Assembly: GCA_910574935.1 (NCBI GenBank)
Contig: CAJTCU010000002.1
Span: 340,901 to 404,900, forward strand
Reading direction: 5' to 3'
DNA length: 64,000 nucleotides
Source: Oscillospiraceae bacterium
GTDB lineage: Bacteria > Bacillota > Clostridia > Oscillospirales > Acutalibacteraceae
A model generated the notes under the pieces. It worked only from the letters and a program-made list of their open reading frames with translations, was not told the origin of the DNA and ran no database searches. Positions 8,283 to 19,031 of this stretch are shown in pieces. Both the position numbers and the translations under genes were made by a program. How positions within the stretch are numbered: position 1 is the stretch's first letter; every line of letters starts with the position of its first letter.

Positions 8283-11200
8283 TTATTTCTCTCCAAATTT
8301 TTGAGAAAAGCGCATAAACAGTGTAGCTGCTTCGCAACGCCTAGTCAACCCGTCGGGAGCCAATTTATTGCTGGTTATACCTTTAACCAGCCCTGTGGCA
8401 TTGGCCCAGCGCATAGGTGTGACAGCATAGCTACTCAGCTTACCTGCGTCAACATAAGCGGACAGATCGGCCTGTTGGCTAATGTCATAGCTCTTATACT
8501 CCGCATAGCGATACAAAATCGCCGCCATTTGCTCACGGGTAATCGGATCGTTCGGTCCAAATTTCCCGTTACCGTAGCCCTTGACTACTTTGTTTTCGGT
8601 TGCCCACTTTACAGCCTCGCAGAAATAATTCCCATCCTTCACATCTGTAAACTTACTGGCAGAATTGACTTTTGGTTCGTTTTCCATACGGTGAAGAATC
8701 GTAACAATCATGCCGCGGGTAATCTGAACATCAGGCCCAAATGTGGTGGCCGTAGTCCCCTTTATGAGTCCTTTCGTAAACACATATTGGACAGCCTCTT
8801 CATACCAGATCCCCTGCTCCACATCTGTGAATGGATGCTTTGGAGCAGGACTTGGACTGGTATCAGGGGTAGGTGTGGGCTCCGGCGTAGCGCTAGGCGT
8901 TGGGGTTGGAGTGGGAGTGGGAGAAGGAGCGGTAGCAGATACAAATTCGGCCTTCACGGTCACATTCCGGCTAGGCATTTTGAATATGTATTTGCCGTTC
9001 TTTTCAGTCAGCTCCACTGTCTTACCCTGGCTATCTGTAACTGCCAGCTTATCCAGCTTATACCCTTTCTCCGGATTCACTGTCAACGTTACAGTCCCGC
9101 CGGAGTAAATGCTGCTAGGACTAGCGGTTACTGTTCCATGCTCATGCTTTTCGGTCTTTACGCTGTAGTAAGTCGCAGAGGGATACCATGTACCACCATG
9201 AGAGGGATTGGAGGGCTTAGTTCCGGTTTCCTCATTATAGGCAATGGCGTAAGTAGAGAACTTCTTGGAACGGATGGTAAGCGTATCGCCATTCTGGGTG
9301 AAGAATTCTCCATCTCCATTGGCTTGGCCAGAAAGCTTTTCCACCTGGTTGTTATGGTAGCGGAAAACCTCAATGTTTTTCCATGCTGAGGATATTTTGA
9401 TCGTGATTTCAAGCAGTTCGGGAGATTCTTTCTGCTCCGCATCGTTCTTCTTTATGGTGAAGTCCATAAACTTTAGGCTCTTTCCTGCTGCCTTTTGCTT
9501 AATTTCAGAACCACCGGGAGCACTTTCGGTTTTCTGGGTTGCAGTGAACACTATTTCAGTCGCTCCGGACACACCGCTCAAGAAACTTTCTAGCCCACTG
9601 ACAATGGCACCCTGACTCTCAATATTCAAGAGGATGTCATGTTTCGGGTCAACGAGATCAATCACCGCCTGCTTCAAAGGCAGAGTAACCTTTTTGGTAG
9701 TTGTCCAAGTCTGGTTGTCCTTTTTGGCCTCGACTACCAGGTTGTAGTCACCGGTTGAGGCAGTGATGGTAACGGGAATCGTAGTGGTAGTACCATCGTT
9801 CGTTCCATCCACTTTAATCTGAGACTGATTAGGACGTTCTCCATTGATGTCCAGCAAATAAATATCTTCAATTACAGCACCTTGCGGAACCTTGATTGTT
9901 ACTTTTCCAACGCTGGCGGGCTCCCACTTCGCGGTAAGTTTTGTTGGCATGGTGTCGCCAACTGTGCCGTTTGGAGACACCTCAGTGCCCTCATCTGTGT
10001 ACCAGCCCAGGAAGTTGTACCCTGTGTACGTAGGAATGGGCAGCAGGTATGTTTCTCCCTTTTTCACCGCGACTGTGGTTTGAGTAACTGTGCCGCCATT
10101 GGGATTCAATGTAATGGTAATTGTTTCCGATGGATCCGTTGTTTCTTGTTCCCATTGGGCCGTAATTGTATAGTTATCGATCCCTGATTCCAATGCAGTA
10201 ATTGCGACCTTTAGCGCATTAATTACTCCCTGCGAATTTTCTGTTTGAGGGTCACCGCTTCCATCATGCTGCAATTTCCATCCCAGGAATTTGTACCCTT
10301 CTCGGGAAGGGTCCTTTATTTGAGCAAAATTTGCATCATTGTTGCTGGAAATAGTAAACGACGAAGTGGAAGAAGTACCATCGTTCAGGTCAATCGTAAC
10401 CTTGATTTGTGGTTTACTTGCATCAGTCCAATGGGCATAGAAAGTTTTATCTTCGGCAAGCTGATATTGTACCTTGGAAACGGGTTCCCCATTTTCTGCC
10501 GCAGTAAACCATCCCCCAAATGTATAGTTCTCTTTGGTCGGGTTGTTTGCAGGGAATTCCAAAGCAGCATAATATGTCTGCTTTGTTGTGGCGGAGGTTT
10601 GTCCATTTTCAAAAGTCCCGCCGTTAGCGTTCCAGGTAATGGTGTACTGCTTTGGAGTTTTGACTGCTCTAAAGGTGGTAGTGCCATTATCAATGGTCTG
10701 CTCCCCAAAAACTGTTTTACCGGAGGCATCGGTCCAGGATACATCGTAGCCGGTAATCGCATCCAGCGTGGATAATGTTATCTTCTTACCGGTGGTAATA
10801 GCCGTTTCTGTGCCACCACTAATTGCCGTTTTATCCAGGGTCACTTTATACTCTCGGGTGTAGGTGGCGTCGGCATTAGGAACCGCACTGCTGGAAGTTA
10901 CCTCAGTGCCATTTGCGGCCCATACTTCGCCCTCTGCCAAGGTGGTTTTGGGGAATTTTTGGGCCCAGGCAGTGGCATTGTAGCCATCTTTTTCTGTCTT
11001 GAGCAGGTAGAATGTCCAGTTGGTGTTTTGGCCGTCTACGTCTTGGAAAGTGACTGTGTTGACATCACTCTTTAAGCTAACGGAACCCGGTGTCAAGGTG
11101 ACATTTGCATCAAAAGTCCTGTCATTTGGGTACACAAATGCAATAGGGTTTTCTGATAACAGCCGCCATTCTTTCCAGACGCATTCTTTACCCTGATATG

Positions 11201-11435
11201 AGGCGGCATTCCCTGCAAAGGTTGCCACCGGATAACTCTTGAATTTCGCGTACGGAATACTTCCTGGCGCTATTTGTTGCTCCGTTCTTTCACCATCAGT
11301 GATCTGACTCACGGTATCAAACGTAATTTTGATATCGCCATTTGCGGCCATACCTTGTGGGAGCGGTATTACTGGCAAAACGAGCAAAATTGCCAGAAGT
11401 ACCGACAGCACTCTGATAATTCCTTTTGGTTTCAA
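8283..11435 (-). CDS. secreted surface protein: InlB-type B-repeats and three C-terminal SLH domains
   Basis: 1050 residues. The start is a TTG at 11435 because GGGAGGTAACAAA precedes it directly and it follows the stop of the lipoprotein gene by 13 bases. Signal peptide ~1-30 (KPKGIIRVLSVLLAILLVL...). Between ~270 and 560 lie three Listeria-Bacteroides B-repeats recognisable by WNANGG, GYNFLGWYT and TAKWE/YAHWT. A mixed beta region follows, then a Pro/Thr linker (PTPTPTPTPSATPEPTPTP). Three SLH domains close the protein (FTDVEQGIWYEEAVQY, FTDVKDGNYFCEAVKW, and a weaker third), attaching it non-covalently to cell-wall polymer. It is the last gene of a leftward three-gene surface operon. Role probably adhesion or envelope structure; ligand unknown. 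Confidence 0.88.
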   Translation of the reverse strand: MKPKGIIRVLSVLLAILLVLPVIPLPQGMAANGDIKITFDTVSQITDGERTEQQIAPGSIPYAKFKSYPVATFAGNAASYQGKECVWKEWRLLSENPIAFVYPNDRTFDANVTLTPGSVSLKSDVNTVTFQDVDGQNTNWTFYLLKTEKDGYNATAWAQKFPKTTLAEGEVWAANGTEVTSSSAVPNADATYTREYKVTLDKTAISGGTETAITTGKKITLSTLDAITGYDVSWTDASGKTVFGEQTIDNGTTTFRAVKTPKQYTITWNANGGTFENGQTSATTKQTYYAALEFPANNPTKENYTFGGWFTAAENGEPVSKVQYQLAEDKTFYAHWTDASKPQIKVTIDLNDGTSSTSSFTISSNNDANFAQIKDPSREGYKFLGWKLQHDGSGDPQTENSQGVINALKVAITALESGIDNYTITAQWEQETTDPSETITITLNPNGGTVTQTTVAVKKGETYLLPIPTYTGYNFLGWYTDEGTEVSPNGTVGDTMPTKLTAKWEPASVGKVTIKVPQGAVIEDIYLLDINGERPNQSQIKVDGTNDGTTTTIPVTITASTGDYNLVVEAKKDNQTWTTTKKVTLPLKQAVIDLVDPKHDILLNIESQGAIVSGLESFLSGVSGATEIVFTATQKTESAPGGSEIKQKAAGKSLKFMDFTIKKNDAEQKESPELLEITIKISSAWKNIEVFRYHNNQVEKLSGQANGDGEFFTQNGDTLTIRSKKFSTYAIAYNEETGTKPSNPSHGGTWYPSATYYSVKTEKHEHGTVTASPSSIYSGGTVTLTVNPEKGYKLDKLAVTDSQGKTVELTEKNGKYIFKMPSRNVTVKAEFVSATAPSPTPTPTPTPSATPEPTPTPDTSPSPAPKHPFTDVEQGIWYEEAVQYVFTKGLIKGTTATTFGPDVQITRGMIVTILHRMENEPKVNSASKFTDVKDGNYFCEAVKWATENKVVKGYGNGKFGPNDPITREQMAAILYRYAEYKSYDISQQADLSAYVDAGKLSSYAVTPMRWANATGLVKGITSNKLAPDGLTRRCEAATLFMRFSQKFGEK

Positions 11436-11448
11436 ATTTGTTACCTCC

Positions 11449-11964
11449 CTAATGTTCATGCTCGTGGCTAGGGCCATTCCAGGGTAATTCGGTTTTCTTT
11501 GGCATAGCCAAAGATTCTACGGCAACTACCTCCAGCGTAGCGAACTCCTCGCCGCCCAAATCGCTGAAATTGATAATGGCCGTCACTCGAACCCAGGCCC
11601 CCAGGGGCAACTCTTTCTCCAAATACTTCATAGGTAGCTCACATATGGTCTTTTCCCCATTGTTTACTAAGGTTCGGTAGAAATAGGGCGATTCCTCACC
11701 GTTCACATTCTCTACCGTGTAGAACCCTTCCATCTGATAAACCTGTCCGGTATAGTCCGCGCAATGGGCTATGATTTCCGGTACAATTTGGGGGAAATCC
11801 TCGTCAGAAACTACGTGTATGTCCTCCCCCATCTGAGATAAGATATCCTTTTCTTCGCTTGTAAGGGGAATGACCTCCGCAGCATTTTCCGTATGACATG
11901 CTGTGCATACCAGGAGGAGAAACAGTGCCGAGAAAAGCATTGCCACAAACCGTTTTCCGTTCAT
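11449..11964 (-). CDS. lipoprotein with OB-fold-like domain and His-rich tail
   Basis: 171 residues. The N-terminus is a lipoprotein signal with lipobox LVCTAC (Cys ~22). The body contains YTGQVYQMEGFYTV and LGAWVRVTAIINFSD, an arrangement seen in OB-fold envelope proteins (TIGR03943/DUF1980-like; uncertain). The last residues are HEHEH, which could bind metal. ATG 11964 follows GGAGG by four bases. Its stop lies 13 bases before the start of the SLH protein, so the two are coupled. No enzymatic residues are recognised. Confidence 0.7.
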   Translation of the reverse strand: MNGKRFVAMLFSALFLLLVCTACHTENAAEVIPLTSEEKDILSQMGEDIHVVSDEDFPQIVPEIIAHCADYTGQVYQMEGFYTVENVNGEESPYFYRTLVNNGEKTICELPMKYLEKELPLGAWVRVTAIINFSDLGGEEFATLEVVAVESLAMPKKTELPWNGPSHEHEH

Positions 11965-11975
11965 AGTACCTCCAA

Positions 11976-12029
11976 TACTACGCAGTTCGCCGACAGGACT
12001 TCCCGCCGGCGAACGCGATTTCCGTAGTA
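11976..12029 (-). promoter_or_regulatory. nested hairpin in the leader of the lipoprotein gene
   Basis: Two nested perfect dyads: TACTACG (11976-11982) with CGTAGTA (12023-12029), and GTTCGCCG (11985-11992) with CGGCGAAC (12007-12014). The hairpin ends three bases before the GGAGG of the lipoprotein gene and starts just after the giant-protein gene. No T-run follows on the minus strand, so it looks more like a processing or translation-control structure than a terminator. Confidence 0.6.
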
Positions 12030-12065
12030 TACGTGGTTACTGTTCGCCACGCAAATGGTCGATCT

Positions 12066-15000
12066 TTATGCAGCTTCCTGTTCTTCTGGAGAAAGCTCAG
12101 AGGGGCTTTCTTCCTCCTGCGGAATTTCCGGAACACTTTCATTGGTAGAAGGCGTTTCTAGTGTAGGAGTTTCCTCTATAGCAGGATCTTCCTGGGGAAG
12201 CTCTTCCACAGGGAAAGTTTCCTCAGGCAGCTCCTCAGCAGGAGAGGGCTGAAGTACAGGAACTCTGGACCGGGTTGTAACCTTTTCAATTTTCCCACAG
12301 ACGGAGCAGGTATGCTTGGTGACATAACCAATTACTTCCAGACCATCTTCATCCAATATTTCTTCTGTGTATTCAGCGCCCCAGGTATGATCTTCCGTCT
12401 TGGGGACAATTGTCGGAGCGGTAAGGGTTTCACTGCAGTCGGCGCACCTTAGCCCTTCTGTCAGCCCCGTGTCCTTGCAAGTGGGGGGAACGGCGGGGAT
12501 AACCTCTTTATTTGTGTGCTGGCACTCTTGGCCCGTAACAGTTTCAACAGCACCGCATACAGAGCAAGTCTTAGTTGTCGTGCCGTCCGCGCCAGTCACA
12601 GGGGCTCCCCAGGTGTGAGGAATGGTCTCTATGGGAACATACTTCATGTCAGCACCACAGAACTTGCAAACAGCTTTGCCAATACCCGTTTCTGAGCAGG
12701 TCGCAGGCTTCAACACTTTCGTGATCTGTGCAACGTGAGAATTTGCGTCAATCGGGATTTCGGCGCCACCTTCTGTGAAGGTCTGGCAATCGTTGCACCA
12801 GGTACCAGCCGTGTGGCCCACGGAATTGCAGGTAGCAGGGACGGCGTCCTTATGCGTGGTGTTCTGGTGTCCTGTGGCTGGCGACAACTCTCCCAGATCC
12901 TCTGTTTGTATCACTTCACCGCACACAGTGCACTTGGTAATCGACTTACCGCTTTCAGTGCAAGTGGGCTCCTGCATAGTGGGGGTGCCAGGTGTATGAC
13001 CTTTTGCCGTCACAGTCTCAGATTGTTTGTCACCACAGCGTGAGCAAACACTGACTTTTGTACCGTCCTCTGTACAGGTCGCCTCTGTGCTCTGTTCCGT
13101 ATCTACAACATAGTTATGACCCAGAGCAGAGTTAGGTACCTCAAACAAATCGACGCCTTCTTTGCCCTGTTTGCACACCTTGCAGATCTCGCCTGCTTTG
13201 GCATTCTCCGTGCAGGTTGCCTCTTGATAGGTTTCTTCAAAGTCATGCTCTGCCAGGGGCAGTTTAGTAACATCCGTTTCATCGCAGCGTGAGCACTTCA
13301 TGGTGCTGGTGCCAGCTACGGTGCAGGTGGATTCCACGACCTCAGGCTCATTGGTTTCAAAGTCATGGCCCAAAGCATCGATTTTTTGGCTGGTATCCTT
13401 TGCGCCACAAACGCTGCAAGTAACGCTCTGCACACCATCTTCTGTACAGGTAGCTTCCTTAGTGACCTCAGGCTCGCCCCACTTATGGGCAGCGGGAACT
13501 TCTTCGGTTTTTGTATGCTCCGAGTTATTCTGGCATGTAAAGGTCTTTATGCCTGCTTCAGTACAGGTGGGTTCGGTAGTAACCTCGCCTTCATTCCAAT
13601 CATGGGCGTCCTCGGCAATCGGGATTTCTGCGCCGCCGTTTACAAACTGATTGCATGCGGTGCAGAAAGTACCAGCGGCTGTGCCAGCGGTTGTGCAGGT
13701 GGCAGGTACTTCAGCCTTTTCCTCTGTGGTGCCTGCATGGTTTGTAGCGGGTTCAAGAGTGCTCAAGTCATCTTCGCTGACTGCTGCATTGCAGCGAGTG
13801 CACTTGACAACGGATTTTGCGCCCTCAGTACAAGTGGCGGGGACATACTCCGCTTCACCAGGTTCATGGCCGAGAGCGTCAGTATCCAGTACTTGAGTTT
13901 CCGTGCACCCTGTACGAGTACACTTCTGTGCCTTTTTGCCGCCCTCGATGCAGGTAGCAGCCTGGTTCTCGCTGGAATCCGTATCGTCCACCCAATTGTG
14001 TCCAAGAGCTGTGGAGCCAGCAACCGGCTTCATCTCCTCGGAGTAATCACAGTTTTTACACTGTTTGCCAGCCTTAGCCGGATTAATGCAGTCGGCCTCA
14101 GTGGTCACATCCTCCAAGTCGTGCTCCCCGGTCGCGGGCACTTCCTCGGTCTTTGTGCCAGCAGTGGAATCCGTGCAACCACCGGTACGCTCGCAGGTAA
14201 ATGTCTTCACGCCTGCCTCACCGCAGGTGGCTTGTTTGGTAATGGTTCCTTCGCCCCACACGTGGCCAGCCTCTACGGTCTTATACGTGGTAGCTGTACA
14301 TGCGGAGCACTGGTACTTGCCAATGCCGTTCTCAGTGCAGCTTGCTTTCTTAAGCTCAGTCAGAAGCTTTGTGTAAGTATGGTTATCATCGTCATGAACG
14401 ATTTCTGTCGTTATACGGCTAATTTCCGCATTACATACGGTGCAGTAAATTACCTCATCATAACTGCCGTTGACAGTATTTCCGTCTTCACCTACCGAAG
14501 GAGCAACTTCGTTCTCGCGAACGGCTGCGCCAGGAGTGTGAGATAACTTCTCAGTTTCTTCACACCCTTCCAGCACTTCGCCGCAGACAGAACATTTCTT
14601 GCCCGCAGAGGTGCCAGTAGCGGAACAGGTAGCAGGCACTTCTTCCACATTCACAGGAGTATGTTGTTTTTTCGGATCAGCCAAGTCTCCTGTGAACTCA
14701 ATCACCTGTGTCTCACCACAGCCCTCACGCTGACAAGTCTGCTTGACTCCAGCGGCTGATTGGCAAGAAGCTTCTACCAGTTCGTCGTCGCCCCAATCAT
14801 GACCCAACTTCTCAATCGTTGTGGCGGTCGTTTCTGTGAAGTCGCAGCCCTCACGAGTACACTTCTTTGTGCCGGAACCATCCTCTGTGCACGTGGGGGC
14901 TTGGTAATCGGGATCAGAGGTATCGATTTCCAACGCATGTCCCAAGGGGCTGCTTCCTTCAACCGTTGTAGTTGTGCCCTCGGCACCGCATACAGAGCAG

Positions 15001-17528
15001 ACCTCTCCAACTTTTTCTGGCTCTGTGCACGTTGCAGGAATCACCTCATCTTCGAAGGTGTGTTCTCCTGTGGCCTCAACTTCAACTTCCTTGTCCACCC
15101 CGCAGTTATTCGCGCAGACATATACATTCTTGCCTGCCGCGCCGCAGGTAGGAGCCTCACTCTTTGAGGCGTCAGGGGTATCGGAATAGTTATGCCCAAG
15201 GGCAGAGATGGTTTCGCTCTTTGTGTGTCCTTCCACATCAGCGGTGCAGAGGGTGCAGCTCCACACTTTTGAACCATCTGCTGTACAGGTCGCATCAGTT
15301 ATAGCAGGATTAACCCCATACTGGTGAGCCTCTGTATAAGGAGTGGTCTGATAGCTAAAATCCTTGTTGCAAATGGAGCACTTATATTTGGCAATGCCGT
15401 TGGTCTTGGTCGCACAGTTAGCTGTTTTCAAAGCGCTGCCAACCATTACCTTATCATGGGCGTTTTCATCAATAGCAATTTCTTGGGCTTCTCCTTGCTG
15501 CACCTTTTCTCCGCAGGTATTACATACTTTATATACCTTCTTAGAACCAGGGGCTTGGCAGGTGGCGGGTGTCTCGACTTCTTCCGTTGCCTCAACGCCA
15601 GTGAAGTCATGGTTTTTGGCCCCTACCTCTGTTGGCTCTAGAGTTACAGTCCCGCACACAGAGCATTTCTTGCCGCCTGTGGTACCGGTTTCTGTGCAGG
15701 TAGGCTCTTTTGCGGGGATGTCAACCAAAGTATGTTCTTTCTTGGCCTCACCAAGATCATCGGGGAAGGGTTCAAATTCGGTGTCGTCACAGCCATTACG
15801 TGTACAGGACTTCAGAACGCCCTCCGCATGTTCGCAGTTTGCGGCTTGATACACGCCATCGTTCCACGCGTGGCCAAGAGCGGTTGTTGTCTGTGTCTCT
15901 GTGTGGTCACAACGCGAGCATTTGAGCGTATCCGTACCGCCTGTGGTGCAGGTTGCAGCTTGGTAGTTTGCATTTGTGGTATCTACCTGCATGTCGTGAC
16001 CCAGAGCCTCTCCAAACTCGACCACCTCTTCACCAGGCTTTGCCTTTCCGCAGTCTTCACAGAACCAACCGGCCTTCTCCTTTTCAGTACATGTCGCTGG
16101 AGTGGTCGTCTCAATATAGCTGTGTTCGTCAGTAGCGGGAAGTTCGCCAGTCTTGGTTTCTCCGCAGCCGTTTAGGCACGAAAGGGTTTCCTGGCCAGCT
16201 GTGCCGCAGGTTGCGGCCTTTACCACTGTACCCGTTCCAGTCTCGCCCCACTTATGGCCTGTGGCGGAAATCATTTCCTCTTTAGTGTGTCCTTCCGTAC
16301 CCTCCACGCACTTGGAGCAGGTGTATACCTTAGAACCAGCCTCAGTACAGGTGGCGTCTGTCACAACCGGTTTGCCATATGTGTGCTGGGCTTCAAGGGT
16401 CTGATAACCTAAATCCTTGTGGCACAGTTCACACTCATACTTGGCAATGCCGGAGGTGGTGCAGGTGGCGGGTTTCAAAGGATTGCCCTTTGTCACTTTC
16501 TTGTGCGCGTTTTGGTCCGCACCACTCGCGTCCCCAACGACAGTCTCTACAAGAATTTCCTCCTCGCACCGGGTGCAGGTTTTATAGAGCTTGTATGACT
16601 CACCTGCTATACAGGTTGCGGCTTCAACATCCTTTTTTTGCCCCTCATCGTCAGCTGCATATTCGTGGCTAAGCGCTGGTGTGTCCGTGGGGGCTTCAAG
16701 AACTTTGTTGCAGACAGAACACTTTTTTCCTGCGCTTTTCCCACCTGCTGTGCAAGTGGCAGGTACTGCGGGAATCTCAACTTCTTTGTGGCCTTTTGCT
16801 GGGACAGCCAGCTCGCCCTCAAACGGGTTCACCTGTGTCGCATCACACTTTGTGCAATACTGCTTGATACCGGCAGCATTTTCGCAATCAGCCTCAACAA
16901 GATCGTTTGGATCTTCGCTGTCTTTCCAGTCATGGCCGTTCGCTCGTACTTCTTCATCCTTCGTGTAGTCGCACTTTGAACATTTCATGGTATTCAAACC
17001 ATCTTCGGTACAAGTAACTGCCTTGTAGCTGGGATTGGTGGTGTCTAGCACCAAAGAATGGCCCGTGGCGGTATCGGGTACTTCCTCCATATTACCCTTT
17101 GGCGCTCCACATACCGAGCACATTTCGCCAGCTTTGGCGTTCTCTGTGCACGTTGCATCAATATAGCCATCTTCCCAGGTGTGCTCACCTGTAGCAGGAA
17201 TTGCACTGGTCACAGTTTCCCCGCACTTTACGCACGTATAGCTCTCAGAGCCATCCTTGCCGCAGGTAGCCGGAGTGGTCGTGACTCCGGTCTCCGGCTT
17301 TGTGTGCGCTGCTGGAACAGAATCGTACTTACTGTGGGCACAGAGCGTGCAAACATACTTGCCAATGCCAGCCGCCGTACAGGTCGGCTGTTTCAGTGTG
17401 CTTTTCAGCTCATATGCATGTGTACAGGTTTCTGGGTCCATATCCTCGGCAGAGGCCGCCATTGGGAACATGGACAGAAGCATGAGACATGCCAAAACAG
17501 CTGAAATCAGTTTTCTACTGGTTTTCAT
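12066..17528 (-). CDS. giant secreted Cys-rich repeat protein (1820 aa)
   Basis: Start ATG 17528 is six bases after GGAGG; the signal peptide reads MKTSRKLISAVLACLMLLSMFPMAASA. Nearly all the rest is about forty ~42-residue repeats of the form ATCTExGxxxxxCxxCG...LGHxW, each with three conserved cysteines (one in TC, then CxxC) and usually a His in GH or EH. Units recur in a fixed order (IGKYxC, KVYTC, AKAGExC, TMKC, GIKQYC, AGKKC, YKLYKTC), giving a higher-order period of about eight units. The final ~75 residues are acidic and Pro-rich (PEETFPVEELPQE) with no LPXTG or SLH anchor. The Cys/His spacing suggests zinc-ribbon-like metal knuckles or disulfide beads; neither is proven. It heads an operon with a lipoprotein and an SLH protein. 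No named function is known to me. Confidence 0.85.
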   Translation of the reverse strand: MKTSRKLISAVLACLMLLSMFPMAASAEDMDPETCTHAYELKSTLKQPTCTAAGIGKYVCTLCAHSKYDSVPAAHTKPETGVTTTPATCGKDGSESYTCVKCGETVTSAIPATGEHTWEDGYIDATCTENAKAGEMCSVCGAPKGNMEEVPDTATGHSLVLDTTNPSYKAVTCTEDGLNTMKCSKCDYTKDEEVRANGHDWKDSEDPNDLVEADCENAAGIKQYCTKCDATQVNPFEGELAVPAKGHKEVEIPAVPATCTAGGKSAGKKCSVCNKVLEAPTDTPALSHEYAADDEGQKKDVEAATCIAGESYKLYKTCTRCEEEILVETVVGDASGADQNAHKKVTKGNPLKPATCTTSGIAKYECELCHKDLGYQTLEAQHTYGKPVVTDATCTEAGSKVYTCSKCVEGTEGHTKEEMISATGHKWGETGTGTVVKAATCGTAGQETLSCLNGCGETKTGELPATDEHSYIETTTPATCTEKEKAGWFCEDCGKAKPGEEVVEFGEALGHDMQVDTTNANYQAATCTTGGTDTLKCSRCDHTETQTTTALGHAWNDGVYQAANCEHAEGVLKSCTRNGCDDTEFEPFPDDLGEAKKEHTLVDIPAKEPTCTETGTTGGKKCSVCGTVTLEPTEVGAKNHDFTGVEATEEVETPATCQAPGSKKVYKVCNTCGEKVQQGEAQEIAIDENAHDKVMVGSALKTANCATKTNGIAKYKCSICNKDFSYQTTPYTEAHQYGVNPAITDATCTADGSKVWSCTLCTADVEGHTKSETISALGHNYSDTPDASKSEAPTCGAAGKNVYVCANNCGVDKEVEVEATGEHTFEDEVIPATCTEPEKVGEVCSVCGAEGTTTTVEGSSPLGHALEIDTSDPDYQAPTCTEDGSGTKKCTREGCDFTETTATTIEKLGHDWGDDELVEASCQSAAGVKQTCQREGCGETQVIEFTGDLADPKKQHTPVNVEEVPATCSATGTSAGKKCSVCGEVLEGCEETEKLSHTPGAAVRENEVAPSVGEDGNTVNGSYDEVIYCTVCNAEISRITTEIVHDDDNHTYTKLLTELKKASCTENGIGKYQCSACTATTYKTVEAGHVWGEGTITKQATCGEAGVKTFTCERTGGCTDSTAGTKTEEVPATGEHDLEDVTTEADCINPAKAGKQCKNCDYSEEMKPVAGSTALGHNWVDDTDSSENQAATCIEGGKKAQKCTRTGCTETQVLDTDALGHEPGEAEYVPATCTEGAKSVVKCTRCNAAVSEDDLSTLEPATNHAGTTEEKAEVPATCTTAGTAAGTFCTACNQFVNGGAEIPIAEDAHDWNEGEVTTEPTCTEAGIKTFTCQNNSEHTKTEEVPAAHKWGEPEVTKEATCTEDGVQSVTCSVCGAKDTSQKIDALGHDFETNEPEVVESTCTVAGTSTMKCSRCDETDVTKLPLAEHDFEETYQEATCTENAKAGEICKVCKQGKEGVDLFEVPNSALGHNYVVDTEQSTEATCTEDGTKVSVCSRCGDKQSETVTAKGHTPGTPTMQEPTCTESGKSITKCTVCGEVIQTEDLGELSPATGHQNTTHKDAVPATCNSVGHTAGTWCNDCQTFTEGGAEIPIDANSHVAQITKVLKPATCSETGIGKAVCKFCGADMKYVPIETIPHTWGAPVTGADGTTTKTCSVCGAVETVTGQECQHTNKEVIPAVPPTCKDTGLTEGLRCADCSETLTAPTIVPKTEDHTWGAEYTEEILDEDGLEVIGYVTKHTCSVCGKIEKVTTRSRVPVLQPSPAEELPEETFPVEELPQEDPAIEETPTLETPSTNESVPEIPQEEESPSELSPEEQEAA

Positions 17529-17985
17529 GATGGACCTCCATTTTTCTGTTTTTTCGCTGGGCAGCCTTATCACTCTTGTGAATGCCCACCGCAGCATAGT
17601 CCATAGCATACTAAGCGGTATGAGGACATATGCCGTGAACTTTCACCTCCTTTTTTTGTGGTAACCGGGTCCGTAAGGCGGTTCCTCGCATTACATTATA
17701 AATAGAGCCTGTTTAAGCTTGACGGAAGGAGACACCCACGGGGCCTGCTACCTCACTGGAGCTTTTGCTGAAAAGCATCTCTCGCCTGCCCTGAGGGTCC
17801 CAGATTGGCTCCCAAGCGGCAAAAGGCGTACATTTTGATACTGGGCGTATTTCGTGGTTTTGAGGAGATTTCTTATGTAGGAGATAGAACAAAAATCTAA
17901 TAATGGTATTGAAATCCAGGCGGATACGTGGTAAAATAACCGAGAGAGCAGAAACTATCAAAAAGCACACTTTTTGACAGCCTTT
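17529..17985. other. non-coding region between the giant-protein gene and the recombinase
   Basis: No convincing gene. A minus-strand TATAAT (complement of 17695-17700) and a strong AAAGGAGGTGA at 17643-17653 precede the giant gene; no well-placed start follows that ribosome site, so it may be a leader remnant. From about 17710 the sequence looks like an element end (GCCTGTTTAAGC...). Confidence 0.4.
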
Positions 17986-18621
<636 letters not shown>

Positions 18622-18773
18622 CTATATAATAAATGCGCCTATTGTACTAGATAACGGATGTTTTTGCCAATACAAACGGTGCCAAAACTTTTTACACTCT
18701 ATCACTATATTTGCATTTACTTTTGAGATTTTCTTCAGTATAACGTAGGAAATCCGTTAACGAGGTGTTAATC

Positions 18774-18977
18774 ATGGCAGCAAAAACAAAAGAAGAACGC
18801 ATTGAATGGATCGAGCGGAAGATCGCGAAAAAGAAAGCTGAAATCGAACGCTTAGAGGCTCAAAAGCAGAAATTGCTCCATCCCATCTCCATGCGGGCAG
18901 TGCTGACAAAGGCCAAGGAAGCGGGACTTTCTCCGGAGGAAGTGGCTGAAAAACTTTGCATCGACATGGATGAATAG
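18774..18977 (+). CDS. small coiled-coil protein of mobile-element type
   Basis: 67 residues from ATG 18774, six to nine bases after CGAGGTG; a GTG at 18765 overlaps the ribosome site. The first half is a charged coiled coil (ERIEWIERKIAKKKAEIERLEAQ). The second half reads AVLTKAKEAGLSPEEVAEKL, a possible small helix pair. Divergent from the recombinase. It resembles accessory proteins of integrative elements; function unknown. Confidence 0.6.
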   Translation: MAAKTKEERIEWIERKIAKKKAEIERLEAQKQKLLHPISMRAVLTKAKEAGLSPEEVAEKLCIDMDE

Positions 18978-19031
18978 TGGGCGCGTCCCAGCGGATATGC
19001 CCGAATGGCAGCCGCAAAATGACGCAGCTGT

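Noticed and set aside
13365-14546. 393-codon plus frame opposite the Cys-rich protein gene
   Set aside because: Low-complexity shadow created by the repeats on the other strand.
17713-17970. 85-codon minus frame before the recombinase
   Set aside because: No 5' ribosome site and no motif; reads like an element end.
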